DNA of 64,000 nucleotides from Pseudomonadota bacterium (lineage in GTDB: Bacteria > Bdellovibrionota > Bacteriovoracia > Bacteriovoracales > Bacteriovoracaceae). The notes beneath the pieces were generated by a model that ran no database searches, was not told the origin of the DNA, and worked only from the letters and a program-made list of their open reading frames with translations. The stretch lies in the NCBI GenBank assembly GCA_027488375.1, contig JAIYBW010000005.1:186001-250000 (forward strand). Reading direction: 5' to 3'. Shown piece after piece: positions 8,133-18,579 of the stretch. A program made the position numbers and the translations under genes. Position 1 is the first letter of the stretch, and each line of letters begins with the position of its first letter.

Positions 8133-11100
8133 ATGTTATTTAGTGGTCTACAAAGCAAACTCCATAATTGGAAAGAGCAACAACAAATCCTCGAGTTAAA
8201 GGGAATTTCCCCTCAAGAATGGTGTCTTCTTGCAGGAAGTTATTTTAAAAATCTAGTTTTTGATGGGGCCCATGTCCTTATTTGTTCTGATCTTGATGAG
8301 GCCGAAGAAGTTTATGAGGCACTGAAGCATTTAAAAAATGTTCATCTTTACCCAGGGCACAATCACTCCTTGTACAGCAGCATTATAAGTTCAGAAAGTG
8401 CCCTTCTGGCCCGTTGGTCAGTGCTTCAAAAGCTCGTAGGGGCAGAAAAAATTGTCATCGTCACTACACTTGAGGGGTTTCTTTTAAAGGGACCAACCAC
8501 AAGTTTTTTCCGTGAAAACAGTTTTAAAATAAAAAAAGAAGACATTATTTCGCCTTTTGATCTCTCTAAAAAACTAACTGAAATGGGATATTTTCCTTCG
8601 AGTACAGTCGAAGAGCCTGGAACTTTTTCAAAAAGAGGTGAAATTTTTGATATCTACCCTATCTCCCACCCACCAGTTCGAATTCACTATTTCGATGATC
8701 TTATAGAGGAGATTCTTGGCATTGATTTAGAAACACAAAAAACTAATAGAGATTTATCTTACCAAGAATTTAGTCTAATTCCGGGCCCGGGTTATCTCAC
8801 TCAAGATAAATACGTAAATCAGCTTCGTTCTAAAATTCCCCAGGCCCAACCACGATTTAAAAACAAGTACGAGCAAAGGAAACAAATTTTTCAAAAACTC
8901 TCTGAAGGGCAACTTTTTGAAAATTATCCTCTATTTATTCCTCTTTTTTTCGAAACACCCCACACTCTTATAGATTTTCTTCCTCAGAAAACACAAATAA
9001 CCTTTTTTAACTCTGAAAATGGCCAAAAAAACTTTGACCTCTATCTCGCTCAACAACAAGAGGATTATGAACATCTTATTGATGATGCAGAGACCTCTTC
9101 ATTGGCCCCTTCTCCAGATGAATTTTATGTGGCGAACTCTAACCTTGAAAATTTTAGAACATTAAAAATTGAAAAACTTGATATAAGTGTAGATCTCAGC
9201 GACAAACTTTCTCACTCACTCCATTTAAATCTTGAAAAATTGAAAGCATTTTTACAAACAAAGCTTAAAGTTCAGGGTTTAAGCACAGAAAGCAAATACG
9301 ACTACATTAAAAACTCACTTAAAGTTTTAAAAAATGAGTTCAAAAGTTACGGCTATCTGATTATTACCTACCGATCTGAAAATGCTCGTCAGGAACTTCA
9401 ATATCTGATTGAAGAAAATGGACTTAGTGATTTAGGTGAGAGGCTTCATTTTGTTCATGGGTCATTAGATGAGGGCTTTTACTATAAATCTGAACATATA
9501 GCCGTTTTATCTGAAAGTGATTTTTTCTCGATTAAAAAGAAGAAAGCTAAGCAGGTTAAAACCACCAATAAAGATCTTTTTGCTGAACAACTCGCGACCT
9601 TAAAAATCAATGATTATGTTATCCATCGTGACTTTGGAATAGGTGTTTATAAAGGTTTAGAAACCATCGAGGCGATGGATCAAAAAAATGACTACCTCGT
9701 TATCCACTATGAGGATAATGATAAAGTCTATGTGCCAGTTTATAAGCTCAATTTGGTTCAAAAACATGCTGATTCTAGCTCTGGATTAAAAGTCGCTTCA
9801 CTTAAATCAAAAAAATTCAGTGAACTTAAAGCTAAGGCCAGAGGTTCAGTTAAAAAACTGGCCTTCGATCTCATTCGTCTTCAGGCCGAAAGAAAATTAC
9901 GGGGAGGTTTTCCTTACTCCGCCCCTGATCATCTTTTTAAAGAATTTGAGCTTTCCTTTGCTTTTGAAGAAACACCTGATCAGCAAAAAGCGATTAATGA
10001 TGTTCTCGAAGACATGCAAAACCAATATCCAATGGATCGTCTCGTTTGTGGAGATGTAGGATTTGGGAAAACAGAAGTGGCGATGCGGGCCGCAATGAAG
10101 GCCGTTCTCGATAAAAAGCAGGTGGTCATTCTTGTTCCGACCACAGTCCTCGCTTTACAGCACTATCATTCATTCAAAAAACGTTTTGAAAATTTTCCTG
10201 TCAATATTGATTTCATTTCTCGTTTTAAAAGTGCCAAAGAAAAAACTGAAGTTATCCACAAAATCGGTGAAGGCAAAGTTGATATTGTGATTGGGACCCA
10301 TGCCGTTCTTTCAGATAAGCTCGAATTTCATGATTTAGGATTAGTGATTATTGATGAAGAGCACCGTTTTGGTGTGGCCCACAAAGAAAAATTAAAAGTT
10401 CTAAAAACGGGTATTGATGTTTTAACCATGACGGCAACACCTATACCTAGAACTCTTCAACTCTCCTTTCTTGGGATTAGAGATTTATCTTTGATTCAAA
10501 CCGCTCCTCCTAGAAGACAAGCGATCAAAACTTACATTATTAAAGAAGATGATCTCACTTTAAAATCGGCCATTGAAAAAGAATTATCACGGGGTGGGCA
10601 AGTCTATTATGTTCACAATCGTGTTCATGACATAGAAGAACATGAACTTTATTTGAAAAAGCTCGTCCCTAAAGCACGAATCACGGTCACTCATGGGCAA
10701 ATGAATGAGCGTGAACTCGAAAAAAGAATCAATGATTTTTATGATCATAAATCAGACATCTTACTTTCAACGACCATCATCGAATCTGGGATTGATATTC
10801 CTAATGCTAACACTATGATTATAGATCGAGCCGATACATATGGTCTTGCCCAACTTCACCAGTTAAGAGGTCGAATTGGTCGATCTGATCGTAAGGCCTA
10901 TGCGTACTTCATGGTTCCTGATAACCGCATCCTGACTGAAACCTCTCAAAGACGGCTTCAGGCCCTACAAACCTATGCAGAAATGGGCGGCGGTTTTTCA
11001 CTCGCTTCTTCAGACATGGAAATTAGAGGAGCTGGAGATATATTAGGGGCCGAACAATCAGGTCATATTGAAGGAATTGGTCTTGAATTTTATATGGATC

Positions 11101-11606
11101 TCCTGCAAGAGGCAGTTCAAGAAATTAGGGGAGAGCAAAAAGTTTCTGCGAAGAATATAGAAATTCAGGCGCCATTTTCTGCTTTCATTCCCAACTCATA
11201 CATTCAAGACCATGCCTTAAGATTAAAGTATTATAAGCGCCTCTCAAATTCTAACGATCTTGGACGCCTAGAGGAAATCATCACCGAAATGACAGATTCA
11301 TTTGGTTTGACGCCTAAAGAATTAGAGGCACTTTATTCCATCCTTCGTTCAAGAATTCATTTTCAATCTCTTGGCCTAAGACTGGTTAAAGTTTCCGGAT
11401 CTCAAGTTCATCTGTATTTTGATCAAGAAATACTTAACCACAACTCTCAACTAAGAGACAAAATGTTGAATTTTTTCATGAATAAACCAAAACTGTACAA
11501 ATTAAATCCGGATTCGTCCGTCACTTGTTTATTTAAAGATACGATGACTCACCAGATGTTCTTAGAATTTGCGAAACATATTGCACCAGAAATAGGAGTA
11601 TGTTAG
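8133..11606 (+). CDS. mfd: Transcription-repair coupling factor
   Basis: DNA translocase that displaces RNA polymerase stalled at lesions and recruits UvrA. It has 1157 residues, as expected. In order it shows an N-terminal UvrB-like region, an RNA-polymerase interaction (CarD-like) domain at about 485-550 (KINDYVIHRDFGIGVYKGL), Walker A GDVGFGKTE at about 638-646, a DEEHRFG box near 737, TATPIPRTL, the helicase motif QLRGRIGRSDR, and a C-terminal TRCF domain. uvrA, its direct partner, lies three genes downstream on the same strand. It is divergent from nuoA. Confidence 0.97.
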   Translation: MLFSGLQSKLHNWKEQQQILELKGISPQEWCLLAGSYFKNLVFDGAHVLICSDLDEAEEVYEALKHLKNVHLYPGHNHSLYSSIISSESALLARWSVLQKLVGAEKIVIVTTLEGFLLKGPTTSFFRENSFKIKKEDIISPFDLSKKLTEMGYFPSSTVEEPGTFSKRGEIFDIYPISHPPVRIHYFDDLIEEILGIDLETQKTNRDLSYQEFSLIPGPGYLTQDKYVNQLRSKIPQAQPRFKNKYEQRKQIFQKLSEGQLFENYPLFIPLFFETPHTLIDFLPQKTQITFFNSENGQKNFDLYLAQQQEDYEHLIDDAETSSLAPSPDEFYVANSNLENFRTLKIEKLDISVDLSDKLSHSLHLNLEKLKAFLQTKLKVQGLSTESKYDYIKNSLKVLKNEFKSYGYLIITYRSENARQELQYLIEENGLSDLGERLHFVHGSLDEGFYYKSEHIAVLSESDFFSIKKKKAKQVKTTNKDLFAEQLATLKINDYVIHRDFGIGVYKGLETIEAMDQKNDYLVIHYEDNDKVYVPVYKLNLVQKHADSSSGLKVASLKSKKFSELKAKARGSVKKLAFDLIRLQAERKLRGGFPYSAPDHLFKEFELSFAFEETPDQQKAINDVLEDMQNQYPMDRLVCGDVGFGKTEVAMRAAMKAVLDKKQVVILVPTTVLALQHYHSFKKRFENFPVNIDFISRFKSAKEKTEVIHKIGEGKVDIVIGTHAVLSDKLEFHDLGLVIIDEEHRFGVAHKEKLKVLKTGIDVLTMTATPIPRTLQLSFLGIRDLSLIQTAPPRRQAIKTYIIKEDDLTLKSAIEKELSRGGQVYYVHNRVHDIEEHELYLKKLVPKARITVTHGQMNERELEKRINDFYDHKSDILLSTTIIESGIDIPNANTMIIDRADTYGLAQLHQLRGRIGRSDRKAYAYFMVPDNRILTETSQRRLQALQTYAEMGGGFSLASSDMEIRGAGDILGAEQSGHIEGIGLEFYMDLLQEAVQEIRGEQKVSAKNIEIQAPFSAFIPNSYIQDHALRLKYYKRLSNSNDLGRLEEIITEMTDSFGLTPKELEALYSILRSRIHFQSLGLRLVKVSGSQVHLYFDQEILNHNSQLRDKMLNFFMNKPKLYKLNPDSSVTCLFKDTMTHQMFLEFAKHIAPEIGVC

Positions 11607-11640
11607 CGTTTTTATTAGATTCAATTAACTAGGGATGTTT

Positions 11641-12438
11641 ATGAAAAAACTCGCTGTCTTTTCTCTTGCGACCATGATGGTCCTTCCGGCCTTTGCTCAA
11701 AAAGATGTTGTGGCCACCGTTAACGGACGTGTGATTACAAAAAAACAATTTGAAGAATATCACCTTCAGAATTTGAAGTTCGTTGGACAACGTCAAATTA
11801 CAAAAGAAATTTCACTTCAAGATCTTATCAATCGTGAATTAGGAATTATTAAAGCTAAAAAAACAGGTACTGATAAAGAAGCTGCTATTGTTGCCAAACA
11901 AGAAGACATCCTCTTTCATGCACAAATTTCAAAAGATCTTGAAGGGCAATTTAAAAAAATTACCGTTTCAGATGATGATGTAAAAAAATATTACGAAGAT
12001 AATAAGGAATACCGCACGGCCCATATTCTTTATCGTCTTAGAGCTGAACCAACTCCTGATGAAGTTAAGGCAGCATATGAGCAAACGATGGCGATTTATG
12101 CTCAACTTCAAAAAACACCTGACGACTTTGCAAAAATGGCCAATAAATATTCACAAACTTCAGCGGCACCTGTTGGTGGAGATCTAGGTTTTCAACCTCC
12201 AACTCGACTTGCGCCAGAATATTTTGAAGCGATTAAAGGCCAAAAAGCTGGCTTCATTTCAAAACCAACTCGTTCTCAAATGGGTTACCACATCATTAAG
12301 GTGCTTGGTGTTAAGAGCTTTGAGCAAATCGACAAAAACTTGTATAAGAAAATCATTTACGATAAAAAAAGAGACGCTCTGATGGATGAGTACTTTAAAG
12401 GACTTGCTCAGGGTGTTGTGATAAAGAAAAACATCTAA
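11641..12438 (+). CDS. PpiC-type periplasmic peptidyl-prolyl isomerase
   Basis: Signal peptide MKKLAVFSLATMMVLPAFA, then a SurA-type N-terminal segment (VVATVNGRVITKKQFEEY) and a parvulin domain at about residues 120-225. The parvulin landmarks are AHILYRL, a middle DDFAKMANKYSQT, GGDLGFQPP and MGYHIIKV. The predicted role is prolyl isomerase and chaperone for outer-membrane or secreted proteins. An ATG six bases upstream (11635) is in frame, but the AGGG motif overlaps it and fits the ATG at 11641. It is followed 12 bases later by a second SurA-like gene, so they probably work together. Confidence 0.9.
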   Translation: MKKLAVFSLATMMVLPAFAQKDVVATVNGRVITKKQFEEYHLQNLKFVGQRQITKEISLQDLINRELGIIKAKKTGTDKEAAIVAKQEDILFHAQISKDLEGQFKKITVSDDDVKKYYEDNKEYRTAHILYRLRAEPTPDEVKAAYEQTMAIYAQLQKTPDDFAKMANKYSQTSAAPVGGDLGFQPPTRLAPEYFEAIKGQKAGFISKPTRSQMGYHIIKVLGVKSFEQIDKNLYKKIIYDKKRDALMDEYFKGLAQGVVIKKNI

Positions 12439-12450
12439 CACTGTAGATTC

Positions 12451-13377
12451 GTGAAACAAAAACTTTTCTCTTTCTTCGGCGTTGCTCTTATTTCGTTTGG
12501 AATAGCTCACGCCGAAGATAAACTTCTTGATAAGCTTGTTGCCGTGGTGAATACCAGGGTTGTTTCTTTGTCTGAAATCAAAAGAATTGAAGACACGCTC
12601 CTGGCCCGTAAAGAAGTTTCACCTATGATTTACAGTGAAAAAAAATACGCACCCAAACAGCTTCTCGACATCATCATTAAATCCTACATCATCCGCGACA
12701 AAATTAATGGTCAAGGTTATGTGATTAATGATGATGCAGTTGAATCTCGTATTAAAATGACGGAAGAAAGGCTGGGTTTGAGACGTGCAGACTTGCTAAC
12801 GTTTCTTAAAACAAAGAATCTCACTTTTGAGGAGTACTTTGAAATTATCCGCGAAACAATGGAATACAATGTCTTTGCTTCGAAAATAATTGCCCCATTA
12901 ATTTCTGTTACTGAACAAGAAATTAAAAATGAGTATTACCGCCGAAACTCATCTAATAAAACTCTTTCTTTTAAATACAATCTCGTTGATTTTTATATTA
13001 AAGAGTCATTATTGATTGATAAAGACCAAGAAAAATTTCTGACGATTCTTAAGGATTATCAGCTCACAGGAAAATTACCTGAGGAGTACCGTGATCTTGA
13101 AACTAATAATTTAGAAAACCTCAATGAGGATGCACTTTCTAAAGAACTGGCCAGCACCCTCAAAACCACTGGTGAAGGATCTTTTTCAAAAGCTTCTGTT
13201 ATTAATGGTTATATGCATATTTTCTATGTTCAAAAGAAAGATCTCGTTGAGTCTCAAGAGTTCTCAAAAATCAAAGAGCAAATTCAAAATGATATCTTTA
13301 TGGATAAAGGTAAATCAGTAACTCAAAACTGGTTTGACCGCGAATTTTCTAACTATTACATCAAAAATCTTCTTTAA
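12451..13377 (+). CDS. SurA-like periplasmic chaperone lacking a clear parvulin domain
   Basis: Starts with GTG (12451) and a signal peptide ending IAHA. The first mature residues, LLDKLVAVVNTRVVSLSEIKR, match the SurA N-terminal motif in which VN-x-x-V is conserved, and the following helical part resembles SurA_N. I do not see the parvulin landmarks (AxHIL, GGDLG, GYHI) in the remaining 150 residues, so this looks like a chaperone-only protein. It is three bases upstream of pdxA, echoing the surA-pdxA order known from enterobacteria. The exact partner proteins are unknown. Confidence 0.75.
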   Translation: MKQKLFSFFGVALISFGIAHAEDKLLDKLVAVVNTRVVSLSEIKRIEDTLLARKEVSPMIYSEKKYAPKQLLDIIIKSYIIRDKINGQGYVINDDAVESRIKMTEERLGLRRADLLTFLKTKNLTFEEYFEIIRETMEYNVFASKIIAPLISVTEQEIKNEYYRRNSSNKTLSFKYNLVDFYIKESLLIDKDQEKFLTILKDYQLTGKLPEEYRDLETNNLENLNEDALSKELASTLKTTGEGSFSKASVINGYMHIFYVQKKDLVESQEFSKIKEQIQNDIFMDKGKSVTQNWFDREFSNYYIKNLL

Positions 13378-13380
13378 TTT

Positions 13381-14319
13381 ATGAAAGTCTATGTCACTCA
13401 AGGACATGAAGAGGGAATAGGCCTAGAAGTCTTTTTAAAAACATGTCTCTTATTAACTGATGATGATTTAAATAAAATAACTCTCATTGGTTTCAAATCT
13501 GCTCTTCAAGAAACTTTAATTAGCCTAGAACTCCCCTTTGAAATACATGAAGATTTCATCCAGCTTATTCATAAAAAGATTCATGTTTTATGGCTTGATG
13601 AGATCAATGTTTCACCTTCTTTCAGTGCCCTAGAAATGGGAATGAAACTTGCGGAAACTGGTGGTGTCCTTTTTACCTTGCCCACTTCAAAAGATCAGTT
13701 CCCTGGACAGGCCGGTCACACCGAATACTTTAGGCACTTTTACCGCAAACCTGATATTGGTATGTTCTTTTCTTCACCCTTAATGCAAGTCCTCCTTATA
13801 ACTGATCATGTCGCAATAAAAGATTTATCTGAAATCCTTTCAGAAGAGCGGCTTTATAAGAGCCTTGAAACTTTTTGTCGCACATTAAAAAGTTGGAATT
13901 GGAAAACTGGAAAAATTCTTGTCGCTGGACTTAATCCCCATGCGGGAGAAAGTGGACTTATTGGATCTGAGGATGAAAGAGTAAAAAAATCCATTAAACG
14001 AATTCAAGACAAATTTAAAATTGATATTACTGGCCCCTACCCAGGTGATACAATCCTCCGGGAAAGGAAGTCCCCTGAAGATGTTCTCGTTTACCTCTAT
14101 CATGACCAAGGGCTTGCCCTTTTTAAGGGGTTGAGTGGTCTTATTGGATCGAACATATCTCTAGGTCTACCTTATCCTCGTTTTAGTCCAGACCACGGAA
14201 CTTCATTTGCTTTGTTTGGAAAAAACAAAGCCGATTATCGAGGTTGCCAATACTCTCTGGAACAAGCATTAAAGCAACTCAAGAGGTTAGAGCATGATGG
14301 ACAAAATTCAGGTCACTAA
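13381..14319 (+). CDS. pdxA: PdxA-like 4-phosphohydroxy-L-threonine dehydrogenase
   Basis: NAD-dependent oxidative decarboxylase of pyridoxal-phosphate synthesis. The metal-binding His residues are visible: H143 in ITDHVA, H187 in GLNPHAGESGLIG and H272 in SPDHGTS. YHDQGLALFKG (H241) and LGLPYPRFSPDHGT complete the C-terminal signature, and AGHTEYFR (113-118) is the usual substrate-loop motif. The N-terminal GDPAGIGPE of the family is altered to GHEEGIGLE, and the protein (312 residues) is slightly short, so activity is likely but not certain. Its 3' end overlaps uvrA by 26 bases. Confidence 0.85.
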   Translation: MKVYVTQGHEEGIGLEVFLKTCLLLTDDDLNKITLIGFKSALQETLISLELPFEIHEDFIQLIHKKIHVLWLDEINVSPSFSALEMGMKLAETGGVLFTLPTSKDQFPGQAGHTEYFRHFYRKPDIGMFFSSPLMQVLLITDHVAIKDLSEILSEERLYKSLETFCRTLKSWNWKTGKILVAGLNPHAGESGLIGSEDERVKKSIKRIQDKFKIDITGPYPGDTILRERKSPEDVLVYLYHDQGLALFKGLSGLIGSNISLGLPYPRFSPDHGTSFALFGKNKADYRGCQYSLEQALKQLKRLEHDGQNSGH

Positions 14320-17095
14320 AGCTAAAGTTCATAATCTCAAAAATATTGATGTCTCTATCCCAAGACATTCTCTCACTGTGATCACAGGCCCTTCAGGCTC
14401 TGGAAAATCATCACTCGCTTTTGATACCATCTATGCTGAAGGTCAACGAAGATATATTGAATCACTCTCAAGTTATGCTCGGCAATTTATTGGGCAAGTA
14501 GAAGCGCCTGAAGTTGAAAGTATCACGGGTCTTTCACCGGCGATCGCAATTGACCAAAAATCCACCACAAAAAATCCCCGATCCACTGTGGGAACTATAA
14601 CGGAAATTTATGATTATCTTCGCCTTCTCTATGCACGACTCGGAGAGGCCCACTGTCCTGAGACAGGGGAAAAAGTGGCCAAGCAAAGTCCCCAACAAAT
14701 CATTGAACAGGTTTTAAATTTTAAAGATGGAAGTAAACTCCAATTACTCTCTCCAGTTATTCGAAATAAAAAAGGAGAGCACAAGGAAGAATTAGCAAAA
14801 TTTCTGAGTATGGGATTTTCCCGTATTCGTTTGAATGGTGAAATCCTTACACTCGATGAAAAAATAAATGTTCAAAAAACCAAATTTAATACAATTGATA
14901 TCGTTGTCGATCGCCTCGTCATGAAAGAAGGTATAAGAACTCGCTTATCTGACTCTGTTGAACATGCTCTTAAATTGTCTGATGGTTACTTAATTGTCCT
15001 TAGTGATGAAAAAGAGTTTTTCTTCTCCGAAAAAAATTATTCCTTCAAATCTAATAAAAGTTATCCAGATCTAGAGCCACGTCTCTTTTCCTTTAATTCT
15101 CCTTTGGGTGCATGTCCAGAATGTAATGGGCTTGGACTTTCCAAGAATTTTGATATTGAGAGCCTTTTACTCGATGAAAATATGTCACTTGAGGATGGAG
15201 CGATACCAATATTAAAGAAAAATACCTTTCTCATGCAAATGGTCCGCTCAATCGCTCAAGTTGAAAAAATTGATCTGGAAAAACCATTTAGCAAGCTGAG
15301 TGAAAAATTCAGAACTCTTCTCTATGACGGCAGTGGGGATAAGATTTATAACTATAAATTCGAATCAGAAAATTCATCATGGAATTTTAAAAAAGAATTT
15401 CCAGGAATTGTTTCATGGCTTGAAAAAAAATACCATGAGTCTGAATCAGAGAAAACACGGGCCGATCTTGAAGAGTATATGATTATAAAAAAGTGCAGCG
15501 GATGTAAGGGGAAAAAATTAAATCCCTTCGCCTTGGCAGCCAAAATCCAAGATCAATCCATCATGGATATCTGTGATCTTTCTATTGCTGAGGCAGCTCA
15601 ATTTTTTGGAAAATTAAAATTTGAAGGATCCCAGGCCATCATCGCCCAAAAAGTTTTAAAAGAAATTAATGACCGCCTTCGCTTTTTACTTAATGTTGGT
15701 CTTAATTATTTGACTCTTAATCGCGATGCCATGACTCTTTCTGGTGGTGAATCCCAAAGAATTCGTCTTGCGACTCAAATAGGTTCTGCCCTCTCAGGTG
15801 TTCTTTATGTCTTAGATGAGCCAAGTATTGGTTTACACCAAAGAGATAATGAAAAACTCATCCAGACACTTATTGATCTGCGAGATATTGGGAATACTGT
15901 TCTCGTGGTTGAGCACGATGAAGATACTATGCTAGCAGCTGACTACCTTATTGATATGGGACCTCAGGCCGGTCTTCATGGGGGAGATGTTGTTGCGGCC
16001 GGAACCCCTCAAGAAGTTAAACTTCAAAAAAATTCTATTACAGGCCAGTACCTTTCCGGAAAACTTAAAATAGAAGTTCCTCAAAAAAGACGAGATCTTA
16101 CGCAAAAAATTGTTTTAAACAAGGCGAGAGAACACAATCTTAAAGAAGTTACTCTGCATCTTCCTCTTGGAGGACTGGTTTGTCTTACTGGTGTATCCGG
16201 ATCTGGAAAATCGACACTGGTCCATAAAGTGCTTATACCGGCGATTAAAAATTATCTTTCTCGAGGAAGAAAATCCTCTGCGGCCAATTATCATTCCATC
16301 TCTGGTGTGGATAAAATCCAAGGCATTATTGAGCTTGATCAATCACCCATAGGTCGTACACCTCATTCAAATCCTGCCACTTACACTGGTCTATTTGATG
16401 ATATCAGAAATATTTTTTCTCAAACTAATGAAGCCAAAGTCAGAGGTTATAAACCAGGAAGATTCTCCTTTAACGTTAAGGGAGGTCGCTGTGAAACCTG
16501 TGAAGGTAACGGTGTTTTAAAAATAGAAATGCATTTTCTCCCAGATGTTTATGTTACTTGCTCTGACTGCCAAGGCTCTCGCTACAATAAAGAAACTCTT
16601 TCCATTCTTTACCGAGGTAAAACTATTTCTGATGTCCTCAATATGAGTATTGAAGAAGCCGCTCCTTTTTTTGAAAATCATCCCAAAGTGAATCGTGCCC
16701 TTAAAGTTCTCAATGATGTGGGCCTTGGCTATATAAAACTTGGACAACCGGCGACGACACTTTCTGGAGGTGAGGCCCAAAGATTGAAACTCTCTCGTGA
16801 ACTTTCAAAATCCACTAAGGGCTCAACTCTTTATGTCTTAGATGAACCGACCACTGGACTCCACTTTGAGGATATTAAAATTCTTCTTAAGGCCCTTAAT
16901 AAGCTCATCGATCAAGGTCATTCCCTTTTGATTATTGAACATAATCTAGACGTGATCAAAACCGCGGATTGGGTGATTGATCTTGGTCCAGAGGGTGGTG
17001 AGGCCGGTGGTCTCATTGTCGCTGAAGGAACCCCTGAGACAGTGGCGAAAGTCCGATCATCTCACACGGCTAAATACTTGGCCAAATCACTTTAA
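14294..17095 (+). CDS. uvrA: Excinuclease ABC subunit A
   Basis: Damage-recognition ATPase of nucleotide excision repair, 933 residues, with two ABC modules. The first Walker A is GPSGSGKSS (about 31-39), followed by [17 protein letters not shown]. The second is GVSGSGKST (about 632-640). Signature motifs LSGGESQR and LSGGEAQR are both present, as are zinc-binding pairs (CPECNGLG with [16 protein letters not shown] with CSDCQGSR). Two ATG codons are adjacent; the first has AGAGG seven bases upstream. It shares its strand and neighbourhood with mfd, and its reading frame begins within pdxA. Confidence 0.97.
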   Translation: MMDKIQVTKAKVHNLKNIDVSIPRHSLTVITGPSGSGKSSLAFDTIYAEGQRRYIESLSSYARQFIGQVEAPEVESITGLSPAIAIDQKSTTKNPRSTVGTITEIYDYLRLLYARLGEAHCPETGEKVAKQSPQQIIEQVLNFKDGSKLQLLSPVIRNKKGEHKEELAKFLSMGFSRIRLNGEILTLDEKINVQKTKFNTIDIVVDRLVMKEGIRTRLSDSVEHALKLSDGYLIVLSDEKEFFFSEKNYSFKSNKSYPDLEPRLFSFNSPLGACPECNGLGLSKNFDIESLLLDENMSLEDGAIPILKKNTFLMQMVRSIAQVEKIDLEKPFSKLSEKFRTLLYDGSGDKIYNYKFESENSSWNFKKEFPGIVSWLEKKYHESESEKTRADLEEYMIIKKCSGCKGKKLNPFALAAKIQDQSIMDICDLSIAEAAQFFGKLKFEGSQAIIAQKVLKEINDRLRFLLNVGLNYLTLNRDAMTLSGGESQRIRLATQIGSALSGVLYVLDEPSIGLHQRDNEKLIQTLIDLRDIGNTVLVVEHDEDTMLAADYLIDMGPQAGLHGGDVVAAGTPQEVKLQKNSITGQYLSGKLKIEVPQKRRDLTQKIVLNKAREHNLKEVTLHLPLGGLVCLTGVSGSGKSTLVHKVLIPAIKNYLSRGRKSSAANYHSISGVDKIQGIIELDQSPIGRTPHSNPATYTGLFDDIRNIFSQTNEAKVRGYKPGRFSFNVKGGRCETCEGNGVLKIEMHFLPDVYVTCSDCQGSRYNKETLSILYRGKTISDVLNMSIEEAAPFFENHPKVNRALKVLNDVGLGYIKLGQPATTLSGGEAQRLKLSRELSKSTKGSTLYVLDEPTTGLHFEDIKILLKALNKLIDQGHSLLIIEHNLDVIKTADWVIDLGPEGGEAGGLIVAEGTPETVAKVRSSHTAKYLAKSL

Positions 17096-17110
17096 AATCC
17101 CTTATTTCAT

Positions 17111-17136
17111 CAGAAGTGGCAATTTCTGCACTTCTG
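17111..17136. other. Inverted repeat downstream of uvrA
   Basis: Perfect 8-bp arms CAGAAGTG (17111-17118) and CACTTCTG (17129-17136) flank a 10-base loop, 15 bases after the uvrA stop. There is no T tract, so it is not a standard terminator. It could be a transcript-end hairpin or a protein site. Confidence 0.5.
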
Positions 17137-17161
17137 CCGAGTTCGCCGATTAAACGCTAAA

Positions 17162-17196
17162 ATAATGAGTGAAGTCTTAAAAAAGGGACTCATTAT
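17162..17196 (+). promoter_or_regulatory. Inverted repeat enclosing the ribosome site of the motor cluster's first gene
   Basis: Arms ATAATGAGT (17162-17170) and ACTCATTAT (17188-17196) are perfectly complementary over 9 bp. The 17-base loop carries AAAAAAGGG, the ribosome site. The right arm includes the first two bases of the lipoprotein start codon (17195). Either an operator overlapping the 5' end of the transcript or an RNA hairpin limiting translation initiation would fit. Confidence 0.5.
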
Positions 17197-17794
17197 GCGG
17201 TTTATAGATTTAATTTCTCTCCTCTTATTATTAGGGCTCATGAGTTGCGCAAGCACTAGTCGTGTGAAAATTACCTCTTCACCAGATAAAGCGGAAGTCA
17301 AAGTCACAACGAATGATGGTGAGACAAAATCTCTCGGAGTCACACCATTAGATATTGAAGGAAGAGAAATTTATGCCAATGCTTCTCGCATGAGCATGCT
17401 CCATGTTTCTAAAGAAGGTTTTGAGACGCAAAATATTTTTATCGCTCAAGATTCACAGCAAGAAAATTACAATATTAATGTGAAATTAAAGACACGCACC
17501 GAAGATGCTAAAAGTCTTGATATCAAAGCAAGACAAGAAAAACTGGCTAAGAATATAGCCATGTCAAACAACCTCATTAATAAAAAGCGTTTTGAAGAAG
17601 CAGAAAGAATCCTGACTGCTATCACTCAAGACTTTCCTTATGTAAGTGTTTCTTATGATCTTCTAGGTAACATCTCTTATTTACAGCGAGATTTTAGAGC
17701 GGCCTTAAATTATTACCAAAAGTCTTATCAGATCAATCCTGAGAATGCAGAAACAAAGATGATGATTGATAGACTTAAAACGATGACGAACTAG
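17195..17794 (+). CDS. PEGA/TPR lipoprotein, first gene of motor-like cluster
   Basis: The start at 17195 is chosen because it gives a lipoprotein signal MRFIDLISLLLLLGLMSC with acylated Cys18, and AAAGGGA lies at good distance. A start at 17165 would spoil the signal. Residues about 22-95 look like a PEGA-type beta domain: VKITSSPDKAEVKV, then LGVTPLDIEGREI, then VSKEGFETQNIFI. These are usually found on envelope proteins. Residues about 115-195 hold two TPR-like helix pairs ending in DFRAALNYYQKSYQINPENAE. Predicted location is the periplasmic face of a membrane. It is 8 bases upstream of motA, so it is probably a partner of the stator complex. Confidence 0.75.
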   Translation: MRFIDLISLLLLLGLMSCASTSRVKITSSPDKAEVKVTTNDGETKSLGVTPLDIEGREIYANASRMSMLHVSKEGFETQNIFIAQDSQQENYNINVKLKTRTEDAKSLDIKARQEKLAKNIAMSNNLINKKRFEEAERILTAITQDFPYVSVSYDLLGNISYLQRDFRAALNYYQKSYQINPENAETKMMIDRLKTMTN

Positions 17795-17802
17795 GAACGA
17801 CA

Positions 17803-18579
17803 ATGAAATACAGTATTGGATTATTTATTGCGATTACAGGGTTCTATTTGGCCAGTGAACACCTTGGTCAAAAAATCAATGAATACTGGGATTTCGTCGC
17901 TTTCTTCGTGGTTGTCTTTGGTACCACTGCAGTTATGGTTATTTCTCGACCGGCCACACCTTTTAAGCACATTTTTCTTAGATTTTTTCAGAAATTTTTT
18001 ATCGGTTCACAAAGTCATAAAAAATCAGCCGAGCAATGTTGGGAAGTTTGTTTAAAAAGAGAATCCATAAAAGAACCAAAAGCCATTGAGGAACAAATCC
18101 TGAATGATGGTCTCGAGCTTATCTCCCTTGGTTTTGATAAAGAAAAAACTATCGATATCCTAAGCCAGCGCTACCATCAATATGAAAATCAGATGATGCT
18201 TCTTTCGGCGTGGTTGAAAAGAAATGCAAAGTACCCTCCGGCCTTCGGTCTGGCAGGAACAGTTTTAGGTCTAATTCACCTCATGCGTGGTATTTCGGCG
18301 GGTATTGATTCTAAAGAAACAGGTCTTAGAATGGCCGTGGCCCTGGTTGCGACTTTTTATGGACTCTTACTCTCAAACCTCGTTTTAAACCCTTTGGGTG
18401 AGTGGCTGATAGAAGAAGCCAAGAAAGATCAGCAAAAAGCTGAGATGGCGATTGAGGCCATTGGTCTTATGATGGAAAACGTCAATATTGTTGAAATTCA
18501 AGAGAGGATTAATTCATTCCTCGATCCTTCAGACCGCTTAAGTGGTCTGAATTTTCAAGCTGAGGCCGAAGCCACATGA
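17803..18579 (+). CDS. motA: MotA-type stator protein
   Basis: MotA/TolQ/ExbB proton-channel family, 258 residues. Two N-terminal membrane helices (about 3-18 and 30-47) precede a cytoplasmic loop with LELISLGFDKE. Two further helices follow, containing KYPPAFGLAGTVLGLIHLM (the family Pro, P146) and GLRMAVALVATFYGLLLSNLVLNPL. The size and four-helix layout are those of MotA rather than ExbB or TolQ. Its end overlaps motB by four bases (ATGA), so stoichiometric co-translation is likely. It may be a paralogue serving something other than the flagellum, given the next genes. Confidence 0.88.
   Translation: MKYSIGLFIAITGFYLASEHLGQKINEYWDFVAFFVVVFGTTAVMVISRPATPFKHIFLRFFQKFFIGSQSHKKSAEQCWEVCLKRESIKEPKAIEEQILNDGLELISLGFDKEKTIDILSQRYHQYENQMMLLSAWLKRNAKYPPAFGLAGTVLGLIHLMRGISAGIDSKETGLRMAVALVATFYGLLLSNLVLNPLGEWLIEEAKKDQQKAEMAIEAIGLMMENVNIVEIQERINSFLDPSDRLSGLNFQAEAEAT

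Noticed and set aside
17111..17136. Rho-independent terminator of uvrA
   Set aside because: The 8-bp stem is perfect but there is no T tract after it, so I list it only as an inverted repeat.
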